From Rhizobium sp. FY34 (lineage in GTDB: Bacteria > Pseudomonadota > Alphaproteobacteria > Rhizobiales > Rhizobiaceae): DNA of 64,000 nt. The translations under genes were made by a program, and so were the position numbers. The notes under the pieces were generated by a model that saw nothing but the letters and a program-made list of their open reading frames with translations, ran no database searches and was not told where the DNA came from. The stretch covers positions 399,517 to 463,516 of the forward strand of contig NZ_STFZ01000014.1 of the NCBI RefSeq assembly GCF_005222845.1. The letters run 5' to 3'. Positions 18,808-26,406 of this stretch are shown piece by piece (the stretch's first letter is position 1; each line of letters opens with the position of its first letter).

Positions 18808-19472
18808 GGTGCCTTCTTCAACAACTGTTCGACAAAGCTTTCTGCGCCAACGCGTATACCGGCACTGGCTGCCCCGAGAGGGGTTACACTTGCGGCTATG
18901 TTGAGAGCCTTGGCGCTCTGGTTGGCAACTTCCGCATAGAGAATGTCGCCTGTTTGCGTGTCACGGACCTCGACGGCATAGAGCACCGAGCCCGCAAACG
19001 TGCCATGCCGGCCGGCCATCTGCGCGCCGGCATTGATGACAAGCCCGACCGGCAGGACATGGCTGACCGTTGACATGACCGAATTGCTCTTGGCGGCATC
19101 AAGCAGTGTCAGTTGGACCAAAAGGTTGCGTGATCCCGGTGCGGCTGCGATGCGGAAATGCTGCGACAGGGCCGCGGTAAACTGCTGCTGCAATTCCTTG
19201 GCAAGCTGCGCCTGTTCGCCAGGCGTTACGGCATTGGATGTGCTTCCTGCCGCAAATGCCATTTTGACCGGCGCCATCACGATGCTGTTGTAGGTCGCGA
19301 AATCCACGCCTGGCCGACGAAAATGATAGGGCGTGTTCATCGTGCGCGTCGGCGTCAAAAGGGCTGAGGATGCCAGATTGACAGGCCGGGGCGGCACGGT
19401 TGCGCAGGCGCTTAAAAGCGCCGCCATTGTGCCGAGTAACCCGATAGAAAACCATGAACGATGGACGCGCAT
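18804..19472 (-). CDS. DUF3313-family lipoprotein heading the RND operon
   Basis: A 222-residue predicted lipoprotein: signal sequence with lipobox LLSACATV (Cys at about residue 23), then a DUF3313-type domain with the VDFATYNSIVMAPVKMAF strand. Function of the domain is unknown. It is the first gene of the efflux operon and overlaps the adaptor start by 4 bases, so it is probably an envelope accessory of the pump. It is divergent from the TetR regulator, with two palindromic operators in between. Confidence 0.72.
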   Translation of the reverse strand: MRVHRSWFSIGLLGTMAALLSACATVPPRPVNLASSALLTPTRTMNTPYHFRRPGVDFATYNSIVMAPVKMAFAAGSTSNAVTPGEQAQLAKELQQQFTAALSQHFRIAAAPGSRNLLVQLTLLDAAKSNSVMSTVSHVLPVGLVINAGAQMAGRHGTFAGSVLYAVEVRDTQTGDILYAEVANQSAKALNIAASVTPLGAASAGIRVGAESFVEQLLKKAP

Positions 19473-19537
19473 TTAAACTCCATATTGCTTTGCGGACTTA
19501 AGTCCTGAAATTGCTGGCACATGAATATGCGAGACAA

Positions 19538-19574
19538 TCAACACCTGTTGACTAAATTTGTCAACGGTTGTTGA
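19538..19574. promoter_or_regulatory. Doubled palindromic operator for the RND operon / TetR pair
   Basis: TCAAC-ACCT-GTTGA (19538-19551) and TCAAC-GGTT-GTTGA (19561-19574) are two copies of the same TCAAC-N4-GTTGA palindrome, 23 bp apart centre to centre (about two helix turns). Facing half-sites also form GTTGAC-N7-GTCAAC at 19547-19565. They sit in the divergent spacer and are the likely binding sites of the adjacent TetR-family regulator. Confidence 0.7.
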
Positions 19575-19625
19575 TTTGGAGCGTCCGATCGCATAGGATG
19601 AGAGTGGAATGGGGAAAATACAGCT

Positions 19626-20189
19626 ATGCTGGAACGGAAAAAGAAGTCTGAGCAAAAGGAGCCTGCCCGCGATCGCATCCTTCGTTGCGCGATTGCGCGA
19701 TTTTCAACACAGTCCTACGAAAGCACGGGTCTGCGGATGATCGCCAAAGATGCGGGTGTCGATGTGGCTTGGGTGCATCGCAGCTTCGGTTCGAAGGAAA
19801 AGCTGTTCGCTGAATGTGTTCGGGTGGCGATTTCCGCCAACGAAGTGTTGCTTGCGTCCGACGGTGATCGGTTTAATCGTCTGTTCGAGCAGGTGGTGCG
19901 CAACCGCGAGCCGGGAGAGCTGCGCCCGATCGACATTTTTATCCGGTCCTTGTCCAGCTCGGAAGCCTCCACCGCCATCCGCGACATCGCCCAATCATTG
20001 GTCATGCCCTCGTTTGTCGAGACTGAAGGGCATGAGGCGAGGGTGGCGCTTGTGTTGTCCATGCTGTTCGGCTTTTCGATCCTGCGCGATGTTGTCGGTA
20101 TTGACGCGCTGACCAAGGCCGAACCTGATGACATCAAGCGTCTATTGATCGCGGCTAGCCAGGCCATGAACCCTGGTCCGACCGCCTGA
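19626..20189 (+). CDS. TetR/AcrR-family regulator of the RND operon
   Basis: A 187-residue TetR-type protein with helix-turn-helix at about residues 15-60 (STGLRMIAKDAGVDVAWVHRSFGSKEKLF) and a divergent helical ligand domain. It is transcribed away from the four-gene efflux operon, with a doubled palindromic operator between. This is the usual layout of an efflux repressor such as AcrR. GGGGAAAA seven bases upstream supports the ATG. The ligand is unknown. Confidence 0.85.
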   Translation: MLERKKKSEQKEPARDRILRCAIARFSTQSYESTGLRMIAKDAGVDVAWVHRSFGSKEKLFAECVRVAISANEVLLASDGDRFNRLFEQVVRNREPGELRPIDIFIRSLSSSEASTAIRDIAQSLVMPSFVETEGHEARVALVLSMLFGFSILRDVVGIDALTKAEPDDIKRLLIAASQAMNPGPTA

Positions 20190-20274
20190 ACCCGATAAGC
20201 ATGATGGGGCCGCGCGACATGGGCCTTCCTGCGCTCTGCCGATGGGTTTCGCGAACGGTTCAGGGCATGCGCAC

Positions 20275-20288
20275 TTGATGCGTATCAA
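20275..20288. promoter_or_regulatory. FNR/FixK-type anaerobox
   Basis: TTGAT-GCGT-ATCAA is an exact match to the FNR/FixK/Anr consensus TTGAT-N4-ATCAA. It lies 75 bp upstream of the osmC-like ATG and points to activation of the OsmC/P-type ATPase operon under low oxygen. Downstream, before the ribosome binding site, GGTTCCC-CGCC-GGGGACC (20325-20342) could fold into a leader hairpin. Confidence 0.75.
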
Positions 20289-20362
20289 GTTGACCTTTTG
20301 CGCTGCGTGCTAGCCTCGGCAGGATGGTTCCCCGCCGGGGACCCTCATTGGGAGTGTCGCAG

Positions 20363-20767
20363 ATGCTGGAATATCGGGTAACGGCCAGCCGGATCGATCC
20401 GCAGGCCAGTGTCGCACAGGCAAAATCCGCACAGATCATGCTCGATACAGGCCTTTCCGGTACGCCAGATGCCTTCAATCCCGCCGAACTTCTGCTGGCG
20501 GCCATTGCGGCCTGCATGATCAAGGGCATAGAGCGCGTCATGCCGATGCTGGATTTCCAGCTTTCCGGCGTCGAGGTCAGCCTTCACGCACTGCGCCAGG
20601 ACAGTCCGCCGCGCATTGTCTCTATCGATTACCAGCTTGTCATCGATACCGACGAAAGCGATCAGCGGCTTGAACTCCTGCACAAGAATGTTCGCAAATA
20701 TGGGACGATTTCCAATACGGTGGCTGCTGCTGCGCTCCTTGAGGGCAGGATCACGCGAAAGCAGTGA
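20363..20767 (+). CDS. OsmC/Ohr-family protein
   Basis: A 134-residue OsmC-family protein. The fold motif FNPAELLLAAIAACMIKGIERVMP carries a Cys in the position of the family's active-site cysteine; a second Cys is not evident in the C-terminal half, so classical two-Cys peroxidase activity is uncertain. GGGAG eight bases upstream supports the ATG at 20363. It sits 45 bp before a P-type metal ATPase gene and behind an FNR/FixK box, so a role in thiol or metal stress under microaerobic conditions is inferred. Confidence 0.78.
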   Translation: MLEYRVTASRIDPQASVAQAKSAQIMLDTGLSGTPDAFNPAELLLAAIAACMIKGIERVMPMLDFQLSGVEVSLHALRQDSPPRIVSIDYQLVIDTDESDQRLELLHKNVRKYGTISNTVAAAALLEGRITRKQ

Positions 20768-20812
20768 ACCGTGTGATCGGCAATGCGCCTTGCGCGGACA
20801 GGAAAGACATAC

Positions 20813-22669
20813 ATGGCCTATATCAACGCCGACCGTCTGAAATCCGCTTTGCTGCTGTTGGCAGCGCTCTGTCTGGTGCTGGGGCTTGGCCTTTTTGTTG
20901 CAGAAAGGCCGGATGCCGCGACGCTGGCCTGGCGCGTTGGTGTCGTTCCGGTTCTGGTTGCGCTGGTCGTCGAGATCCTGCGCAGCCTCTGGCGCGGCGA
21001 GGTGGGGCTCGACATCGTGGCGGCTCTCTCGATGACGGCGGCTTTGCTATCCGGCGAAACGCTGGCGGCATCCGTGGTCGCGGTTATGTATTCCGGCGGC
21101 ACATTTCTGGAAAGCTTTGCAGAGGGCCGTGCCCGGCGCGAAATGAGCGCGCTCCTGTCGCGCGTGCCGCGATCGGCAACCCGCTATGTCGCGGCTGGGC
21201 TTGAAGATGTGCCGCTCGACGCGGTCGAGCCCGGCGATCTGCTGTTGATCCACCAAGGCGCGATCGTTCCGGCAGATGGCGATATAGAGAGCGCAGAGGC
21301 CATGCTCGACAAGTCGGCTCTGACCGGCGAATCCATGCCTGTCCGGCTTGATCGGGGTGCAGAGGCGATGAGCGGATCAACGAATGCCGGCGATGCCTTC
21401 GACTTGCGGGTTCGCCACCGTGCCGCCGATAGCACCTATGCCGGCATTGTGCGGCTGGTCGAGGCGGCGCAGGCCTCCAAGGCGCCGATGGCGCGGCTTG
21501 CAGACCGCTATTCCCTGCTGTTTCTCGCCGTCACGATTGCGTTGTCCTCTGCTGCCTGGTGGCTGACCGGAGACCCCATTCGTGCGGTTGCCGTGCTGGT
21601 CGTTGCAACGCCTTGCCCGTTGATTCTGGCCGTGCCCGTGGCGCTGGTGGCCGGTCTGTCGCGGGCGGCGCATTTCGGCGTTCTGATCAAGGGCGCAAAA
21701 CCGCTGGAAGCCCTGTCGCGCATCCAGACGCTCGTCCTCGACAAGACCGGTACGCTGACGGAAGGTCGCCCGCAGATTGTTTCGACCGAAGCGCTGAACG
21801 GCATGTCGGACGCAGATATCCTGTATTTTGCCGCCGCTCTGGAACAGGCGTCGAAACATCCTATGGCACAGGCAATCGTTGCCGCAGCGCGCAGCCAGGG
21901 CCTCGTGCTTCCATCGCCTGAAAATGTCAGCGAACGTCCCGGCGACGGGCTTTCCGGCACGATTGCCGGTCGGCATGTGATCGTTGGAGGCCTCGCCTAT
22001 GTCAGCGGCCAGATCGGCGTGCAGGCCGTGACGGGCGCCGCCCTCAATGTCGGGACCGTGCTGGTTGCCGTTGCTATCGACAACCGGATGGCCGGTACCC
22101 TGACCATGGCCGATGCGCTGCGGGAGGGAACGGCGGAACTGATCGCCAATTTGCGAAAGCTGGGTATCCGCCGCATCCTTCTGGCAACCGGTGACCGTCG
22201 CGCCGTGGCCGACACGGTGACCAAGGGCCTTGGCCTGGATGGTGTGCGCGCCGACCTGACGCCCGACCAAAAGGTTCTCCTGGTCTTGAGCGAGCACAAG
22301 CACGGACCGGTGATGATGGTGGGTGACGGCGTCAACGACGCGCCGGCGCTGGCTGCGGCCGATATCGGCATTGCAATGGGTGCGCGCGGGGCCGCCGCCT
22401 CGGCGGAGGCTGCCGATATCGTGCTGCTCGTCGATCATCTGGATCGTCTGCTGCCGGGGATCGAGATCGCCCAGCGTTCACGGCGCATTGCGCTGCAAAG
22501 CGTGGTGGCCGGTATTGGCCTTTCTGTTCTCGGCATGATCGCCGCTGCATTCGGCTATCTCACGCCTGTGCAGGGAGCCCTGCTTCAGGAACTGATCGAT
22601 GTCGCCGTGATCCTCAATGCGCTGCGGGCTTTGCGGATCGAACCCCGGATCGGGCAGGGGAGCCGGTGA
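20813..22669 (+). CDS. P1B-type heavy-metal-transporting ATPase with TPC motif
   Basis: Inner-membrane metal-pumping ATPase of 618 residues. Domains in order: N-terminal helices, actuator (TGES in SALTGESMPV), transmembrane metal motif TPCPLILAVP, phosphorylation site DKTGTLTEG, HP motif SKHPMAQ, and hinge GDGVNDAPAL. There is no N-terminal HMA domain. The TPC motif replaces the CPC of copper and CPC/SPC of zinc or cobalt pumps, so the metal cannot be assigned; TPC pumps include the rhizobial Ni/Fe exporter type. AGGAAAG six bases upstream fixes the start. It is cotranscribed with osmC. Confidence 0.88.
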   Translation: MAYINADRLKSALLLLAALCLVLGLGLFVAERPDAATLAWRVGVVPVLVALVVEILRSLWRGEVGLDIVAALSMTAALLSGETLAASVVAVMYSGGTFLESFAEGRARREMSALLSRVPRSATRYVAAGLEDVPLDAVEPGDLLLIHQGAIVPADGDIESAEAMLDKSALTGESMPVRLDRGAEAMSGSTNAGDAFDLRVRHRAADSTYAGIVRLVEAAQASKAPMARLADRYSLLFLAVTIALSSAAWWLTGDPIRAVAVLVVATPCPLILAVPVALVAGLSRAAHFGVLIKGAKPLEALSRIQTLVLDKTGTLTEGRPQIVSTEALNGMSDADILYFAAALEQASKHPMAQAIVAAARSQGLVLPSPENVSERPGDGLSGTIAGRHVIVGGLAYVSGQIGVQAVTGAALNVGTVLVAVAIDNRMAGTLTMADALREGTAELIANLRKLGIRRILLATGDRRAVADTVTKGLGLDGVRADLTPDQKVLLVLSEHKHGPVMMVGDGVNDAPALAAADIGIAMGARGAAASAEAADIVLLVDHLDRLLPGIEIAQRSRRIALQSVVAGIGLSVLGMIAAAFGYLTPVQGALLQELIDVAVILNALRALRIEPRIGQGSR

Positions 22670-22686
22670 GCACCCCAGCCGGTCGG

Positions 22687-22703
22687 AAAAGCGCCAAGGG
22701 CGC
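22687..22703 (-). terminator. Intrinsic-type terminator for the cytochrome b561-YceI gene
   Basis: On the minus strand GCGCC-CTT-GGCGC is followed directly by TTTTCC, a short GC stem plus T-run just past the stop of the fusion gene. The stem is only five base pairs, so strength is doubtful. It also lies in the 39-bp convergent gap after the ATPase gene. Confidence 0.45.
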
Positions 22704-22708
22704 GCGCC

Positions 22709-23932
22709 TCAGCTTGTCGGGCCAGACGGGCTTGCTTCGAGCGTGAAGCTGACGCGGATGAGCTTGTCCAGCCACTCGCCCTTTGCATCATTTTGCAGGC
22801 CAAGCCCCAGCACCAGCCGATCGAGTTCTGCTGAGCCGGTGGCGATGGCGCGTCCGGTCTCGTCGCGCTTCATGTCGAAGGCAACCGATACAGGCACGGT
22901 TGCGCCGCGGATCAGCACATTCCCGTGGCCGATATAGGCCGCGCCGGCGCGCTCAAAGCGATCGAGAACCACCTCCACCAGCGGGTGGGCCGCCGTCTGC
23001 AGGCCGTCGTCACCGCTTATGTTCGGTTTGACGAAGGGATTGTCGAAATCGACCGAAGCGGCGGCGATGCTGATGCTCGCTTTGGCGGCTGCCAGATTGT
23101 CGGGATCGAAATCGACGGTGGCATCCCATGTGCCGATGGTGCCGGCCGTCGGCGTTCCAGAAAAATTGATCGAATAGGCAAGCTTCGATTTGGCCTTGTC
23201 GATCACCCAGCCCGATGGCGCCGCAGAGGTCGGCCCAAGATTGGCGGCGTTGACGGCTGTGGGGGCGCCGGTTTGCGATATTGCCAGCCCGCCGCCGATG
23301 AAACACAGCGCCAGCACCACCGAGACCAAGGCGCCTATGGCAGAGGAGGGCATCCGCGTCAGCCAGCCAAGAGGAAGCATCCGTGAGAAGGACGGCATCT
23401 TGTCAATGAGCGAATGCTTCAGCGCGCCGGCGACATGCAGCACCAGCAATAGACCGAATCCATAGGCGAGGATTATATGCGCATAGTCTGAAACGGTTTC
23501 CACCGTGGCTCGTATGCTTGTTGGAACGAAAATATGCGGCCAGACAAGGCTTTGCGAGAGAAACAGAAAGGTCGGAATACCGGTGGAGGATGCCGAAACA
23601 AGCAGCCAGCCGGTTAGGGGCACGATCAGCATCAGGGCATAGAAGAGCACATGCACGATGCTGGCCGCTGTCGCTTCAGCCCTGCTCATCGGCGCATGGG
23701 CCGGCGGCGTGTGGAACAGGCGCCAGGCAATGCGGGCGATGGTCAGCGTCAGCACTGCAACGCCAAATGTCTTGTGCCACTGAAACATGGCAAACCGCAG
23801 CGTATCGGGCACGCTGTCCACGCGGCTCATCAGAAAGCCCACCGCAAGCTGGGTGAGGATGAGGGCCGCGATCAGCCAGTGCAGGATCATTGCACCCATG
23901 CTGTAGGCGCGAACCGAGTGTGTGTCTGACAT
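22709..23932 (-). CDS. Cytochrome b561 - YceI fusion protein
   Basis: A 407-residue fusion. Residues about 10-180 are a four-helix cytochrome b561 domain with haem-ligand His candidates in ILHWLIA (helix 1), FQWHKTFG, and helix 4 (VLHVAGALKHSLID). After a further membrane helix near 205-225, residues about 235-405 form a YceI lipocalin-like domain predicted to face the periplasm. YceI domains bind polyisoprenoids such as quinones, so electron transfer between a bound isoprenoid and membrane haem is inferred. GGAAG six bases before the ATG at 23932 defines the start. A separate yceI lies just upstream. Confidence 0.85.
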   Translation of the reverse strand: MSDTHSVRAYSMGAMILHWLIAALILTQLAVGFLMSRVDSVPDTLRFAMFQWHKTFGVAVLTLTIARIAWRLFHTPPAHAPMSRAEATAASIVHVLFYALMLIVPLTGWLLVSASSTGIPTFLFLSQSLVWPHIFVPTSIRATVETVSDYAHIILAYGFGLLLVLHVAGALKHSLIDKMPSFSRMLPLGWLTRMPSSAIGALVSVVLALCFIGGGLAISQTGAPTAVNAANLGPTSAAPSGWVIDKAKSKLAYSINFSGTPTAGTIGTWDATVDFDPDNLAAAKASISIAAASVDFDNPFVKPNISGDDGLQTAAHPLVEVVLDRFERAGAAYIGHGNVLIRGATVPVSVAFDMKRDETGRAIATGSAELDRLVLGLGLQNDAKGEWLDKLIRVSFTLEASPSGPTS

Positions 23933-23968
23933 TGGTGACTTCCAGTCGTTGCAGGGGAGTGTCAACGG

Positions 23969-24003
23969 CCGGCGCATCCCGACACGGTGTCGGGATGCGC
24001 CGG
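23969..24003. repeat. 35-bp near-perfect palindrome between two YceI genes
   Basis: Two 17-base arms, CCGGCGCATCCCGACAC and its exact reverse complement, are separated by one base. As RNA this would fold into a very stable hairpin of about 15-16 bp. It lies in the 146-bp spacer between yceI (upstream) and the b561-YceI gene, both on the minus strand. There is no T-run, so an mRNA-processing or partial termination structure, or a dispersed repeat unit, are possible. Confidence 0.7.
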
Positions 24004-24078
24004 ACCTGGAGCAGATTGAGCAAATAAGCAGCGTGGCGTTGCGCCCCGGCTGCCGGATATACGGCAGGCGCTGGGTGC

Positions 24079-24687
24079 TTACTGCGCGACGAACTCGGTT
24101 TCGATCGTCAGCTTCACGTCGTCGCTGACCGGGCCGACCAGCGCCGTGACGCCGAAATCGGAACGTTTGATGGTGCCGGTTGCCGAGAAGCCGACAGTCG
24201 GCTTCTTGGACATCGGATGCGGGTTGAGCGCGGCATTGAGAGTGACGTCAAGCGTGACGGGCTTGGTCACGCCGTGGAATGTCAGGTCGCCGGTAACGGT
24301 GCCGGTCTTGCCATCCTTGACGTTGATCGCCGTCGATACAAACTTGATTTCGCTGAACTTCGCTGCGTCGAAGAACATCGCACCGGCGATCTCGGCATTG
24401 AAATTCTTGTCGCCGGCGGGATAATTGGTGCTGACCGACAGGGGGTCGATGGTGGCCGTCAGCTTGGATTTGGTGACGTCAGCCGGATCGAGCACCAGTG
24501 TGGCGGAAATCTTGTCGAAACGGCCGATATAGTTGGAAAGGCCGAAATGCACGACGCTCCACAGGACATTGGTGTGGGTGACGTCAGCCTGGTAGGTGCC
24601 GGCGGGAACATTGATCGTCTGCGCAAATGCCGTGGAGGACGCAAGTGCGAGAGCACCGGCAACGAGGGCGGACTTAAGTGAAAACAT
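24079..24687 (-). CDS. YceI-family periplasmic protein
   Basis: A 202-residue secreted YceI protein: signal peptide (about 1-23, cleaved after AFA), then the lipocalin-like barrel with YQADVTHTNVLWSVVHFGLSNYIGRFDKI and the late TIKRSDFGVTAL signature. It probably binds a polyisoprenoid in the periplasm. AAGGA six bases upstream supports the ATG at 24687; longer in-frame starts have no signal peptide logic. It precedes the b561-YceI fusion on the same strand, so the two YceI modules may work together. Confidence 0.87.
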   Translation of the reverse strand: MFSLKSALVAGALALASSTAFAQTINVPAGTYQADVTHTNVLWSVVHFGLSNYIGRFDKISATLVLDPADVTKSKLTATIDPLSVSTNYPAGDKNFNAEIAGAMFFDAAKFSEIKFVSTAINVKDGKTGTVTGDLTFHGVTKPVTLDVTLNAALNPHPMSKKPTVGFSATGTIKRSDFGVTALVGPVSDDVKLTIETEFVAQ

Positions 24688-24794
24688 CGCGGATCCTTGC
24701 ATTGTTTCGAGAGCACATTGCGTGCAGGATCTACTAGGCACGGCAGTTTCCATCGCGGAATGGCGACGGTGTGTTCGCAATATGTTGACAATGA

Positions 24795-24833
24795 CGCAGC
24801 TGCGGTAAAATACTGATATTAATACACAATATC
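24795..24833. promoter_or_regulatory. Palindromes upstream of yceI
   Basis: CGCAGCTGCG (24795-24804) is a perfect 10-bp palindrome. GATATT-N7-AATATC (24815-24833) is a 6-bp-arm inverted repeat in an AT-rich stretch. Both lie 108-146 bp upstream of the yceI ATG in the 246-bp spacer behind the response-regulator gene. They are possible operator sites; no regulator is assigned. Confidence 0.35.
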
Positions 24834-24933
24834 TATTATCACCTGGAAACAATGAAGTGTGAGCGGCGCGTGATCCGCTTTATCTGCTGCGTTGCAGCAG
24901 GCCATGTTCACTGCTTGATCGCAAGCCGGCCCG

Positions 24934-25311
24934 TTACGCGGCAAGCGAACGGATCTTCTCGACAAGCTCGGTCATCGAGGTCGGCTTGCCGAGATTGTCC
25001 ACATTGCAGAACACGGGGTCCTGCGCCAGTTCGCCGGGCGAGCCTGCGGTTGCCAGAACGAAGGGTACGCCCTGCGACTTGAGATAGAGAGCAACCGGCG
25101 TTACTTTTTCGCGTCCCAGATTGACATCAAGAACGGCGGCATCGGGCCGCGTCGTCCGCAGGAGGGCAAGGGCATTGTCCACCGAAGATGCAGGCCCCAG
25201 GACTTCAAATCCCGCTTCGAACAACGCATCGCCGATCTCCATCGCAATGAAGAGTTCGTCTTCGACGACGAGAACGCGTGTCGCGGATCTGTCGTATGTG
25301 GCGTCAGTCAT
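24934..25311 (-). CDS. Single-domain response regulator (FATGUY-like)
   Basis: A 125-residue receiver domain without output domain. Acidic pocket VVEDELF, phosphoacceptor Asp in AVLDVNLG (about residue 66) and Lys in NLGKPTS are visible. VPFVLATAGSPGEL resembles the FATGY-type motif of single-domain regulators that partner HWE kinases in alphaproteobacteria. It begins 10 bp after the kinase ORF on the same strand, so they form an operon. It probably acts by protein contact or phosphotransfer, not DNA binding. Confidence 0.87.
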   Translation of the reverse strand: MTDATYDRSATRVLVVEDELFIAMEIGDALFEAGFEVLGPASSVDNALALLRTTRPDAAVLDVNLGREKVTPVALYLKSQGVPFVLATAGSPGELAQDPVFCNVDNLGKPTSMTELVEKIRSLAA

Positions 25312-25321
25312 GATGAAGTCC

Positions 25322-26041
25322 TCAAAGCGGAATGCGGATGCTGGCTTCCAAACCGGTCAAACCATAGATGAGTTCCACTCTGCCGCCCAAATGAGCTGCC
25401 GGTCCGTTGATCAATTGCGTGCCATAGCCCATGCGCTGAGGTGCTGCGACCGCGGGGCCGGCTTCTTCTCGCCATGCGCAGACGATGAAGGATCGCCCCG
25501 CCTGACCGTCTTCCAGCCGCCATTTGACCGACACGCGGCCCTCCGGCACGGACAGTGCACTACACTTTATCGCATTGGTTGTGAGTTCGTGAAAGATCAT
25601 ACTGGTTGAAAGGATGCGGGCGCTGACCAGCTCGACGGCCGGTCTGCCGCACTCGATACGGTCCAGCCCAATCGCGCCCACTGATTGCCTGATTATCGCT
25701 TCGAAATTCGCCGTCTTGCAGTCTGCCGTCATTTCCTGGGTACGCAGCGTGACGTTGAGCCGCCCGAGAAAACTGTCGCGATACTCGATGGCGCTGCGAT
25801 CCTTCGTGTCTGTCTGCAATGCAATCGCGCGCACCACGGCAAACAGGTTCTTCATGCGGTGGCGCATTTCGGCAATGATGAAGCCCATTTCCGCATCATT
25901 TCGCTGGCGCTCTGTCACATCGTCAAACAGCACGAGAATGCTGCTGCTATTGCCGTCCAGATGCGACAGGTGTCGGGCATCGACGAGAAAGGTCCGCTGG
26001 CCGATGGTGGGGAAGTCATGTTTGACCTCGAAGCCGATCAC
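25322..26041 (-). CDS. HWE histidine kinase, transmitter part of a split gene
   Basis: Open frame of 239 codons from a GTG at 26041. It begins inside the C-terminal part of a PAS domain (GFEVKHDFP...LFDDVTERQ) and continues into an HWE transmitter: phosphoacceptor His in EMRHRMKNLFAVV (about 58), N-box FHELTTNAIKC, W-x-E in CAWREE, and G-box GYGTQLI. The missing N-terminal half of the PAS domain is encoded just upstream in another frame (26038-26298). A lost G would explain this; see the finding. Whether a functional kinase is made, by coupling across the GTGA overlap, is open. Confidence 0.75.
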   Translation of the reverse strand: MIGFEVKHDFPTIGQRTFLVDARHLSHLDGNSSSILVLFDDVTERQRNDAEMGFIIAEMRHRMKNLFAVVRAIALQTDTKDRSAIEYRDSFLGRLNVTLRTQEMTADCKTANFEAIIRQSVGAIGLDRIECGRPAVELVSARILSTSMIFHELTTNAIKCSALSVPEGRVSVKWRLEDGQAGRSFIVCAWREEAGPAVAAPQRMGYGTQLINGPAAHLGGRVELIYGLTGLEASIRIPL

Positions 26042-26298
26042 CGCGTGGCCTTCGGAATGACCGAGGCCACAAGTTCGCGCAGCTCTTCAATATTCCATTG
26101 TCCATTACCAAGTGCAAGGAATGGCTGGCCGGCAATGGCGTCACGCTCCACCTTGAATGTGCGGATGAAGGCATTGTTTGCGATTGCCAGGCACAGATTC
26201 TGGTCCAGAACGATAATTGGCTGGGTGATCGTATCGACGGCACCCTGAGCCTGCACATGTCCGCTTCTCAGCAGACGATACAAATCTCCCAGCATCAT
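26038..26298 (-). CDS. PAS-domain N-terminal fragment of the split HWE kinase
   Basis: An 86-codon frame holding the first half of a PAS domain (DTITQPIIVLDQNLCLAIANNAFIRTF, then ALGNGQWNIEELRELVASVIPKATR) that stops at a TGA overlapping the GTG of the kinase frame. In related proteins the next residues (roughly AVIGFEV) continue without interruption into the kinase. The start at 26298 (tandem ATG) has GGAGAG about eight bases upstream; a longer start at 26349 is possible. Confidence 0.7.
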   Translation of the reverse strand: MMLGDLYRLLRSGHVQAQGAVDTITQPIIVLDQNLCLAIANNAFIRTFKVERDAIAGQPFLALGNGQWNIEELRELVASVIPKATR

Positions 26299-26406
26299 TC
26301 CCGAGCTCTCTCCAAGGCGAACGCGTAACTTAACCTGCAGCCGAAACACGCGAAGCCTGGAGATAAGTTGTATGGACGTGCATGCTGTGGCGGCGTGGAA
26401 ATGCGT

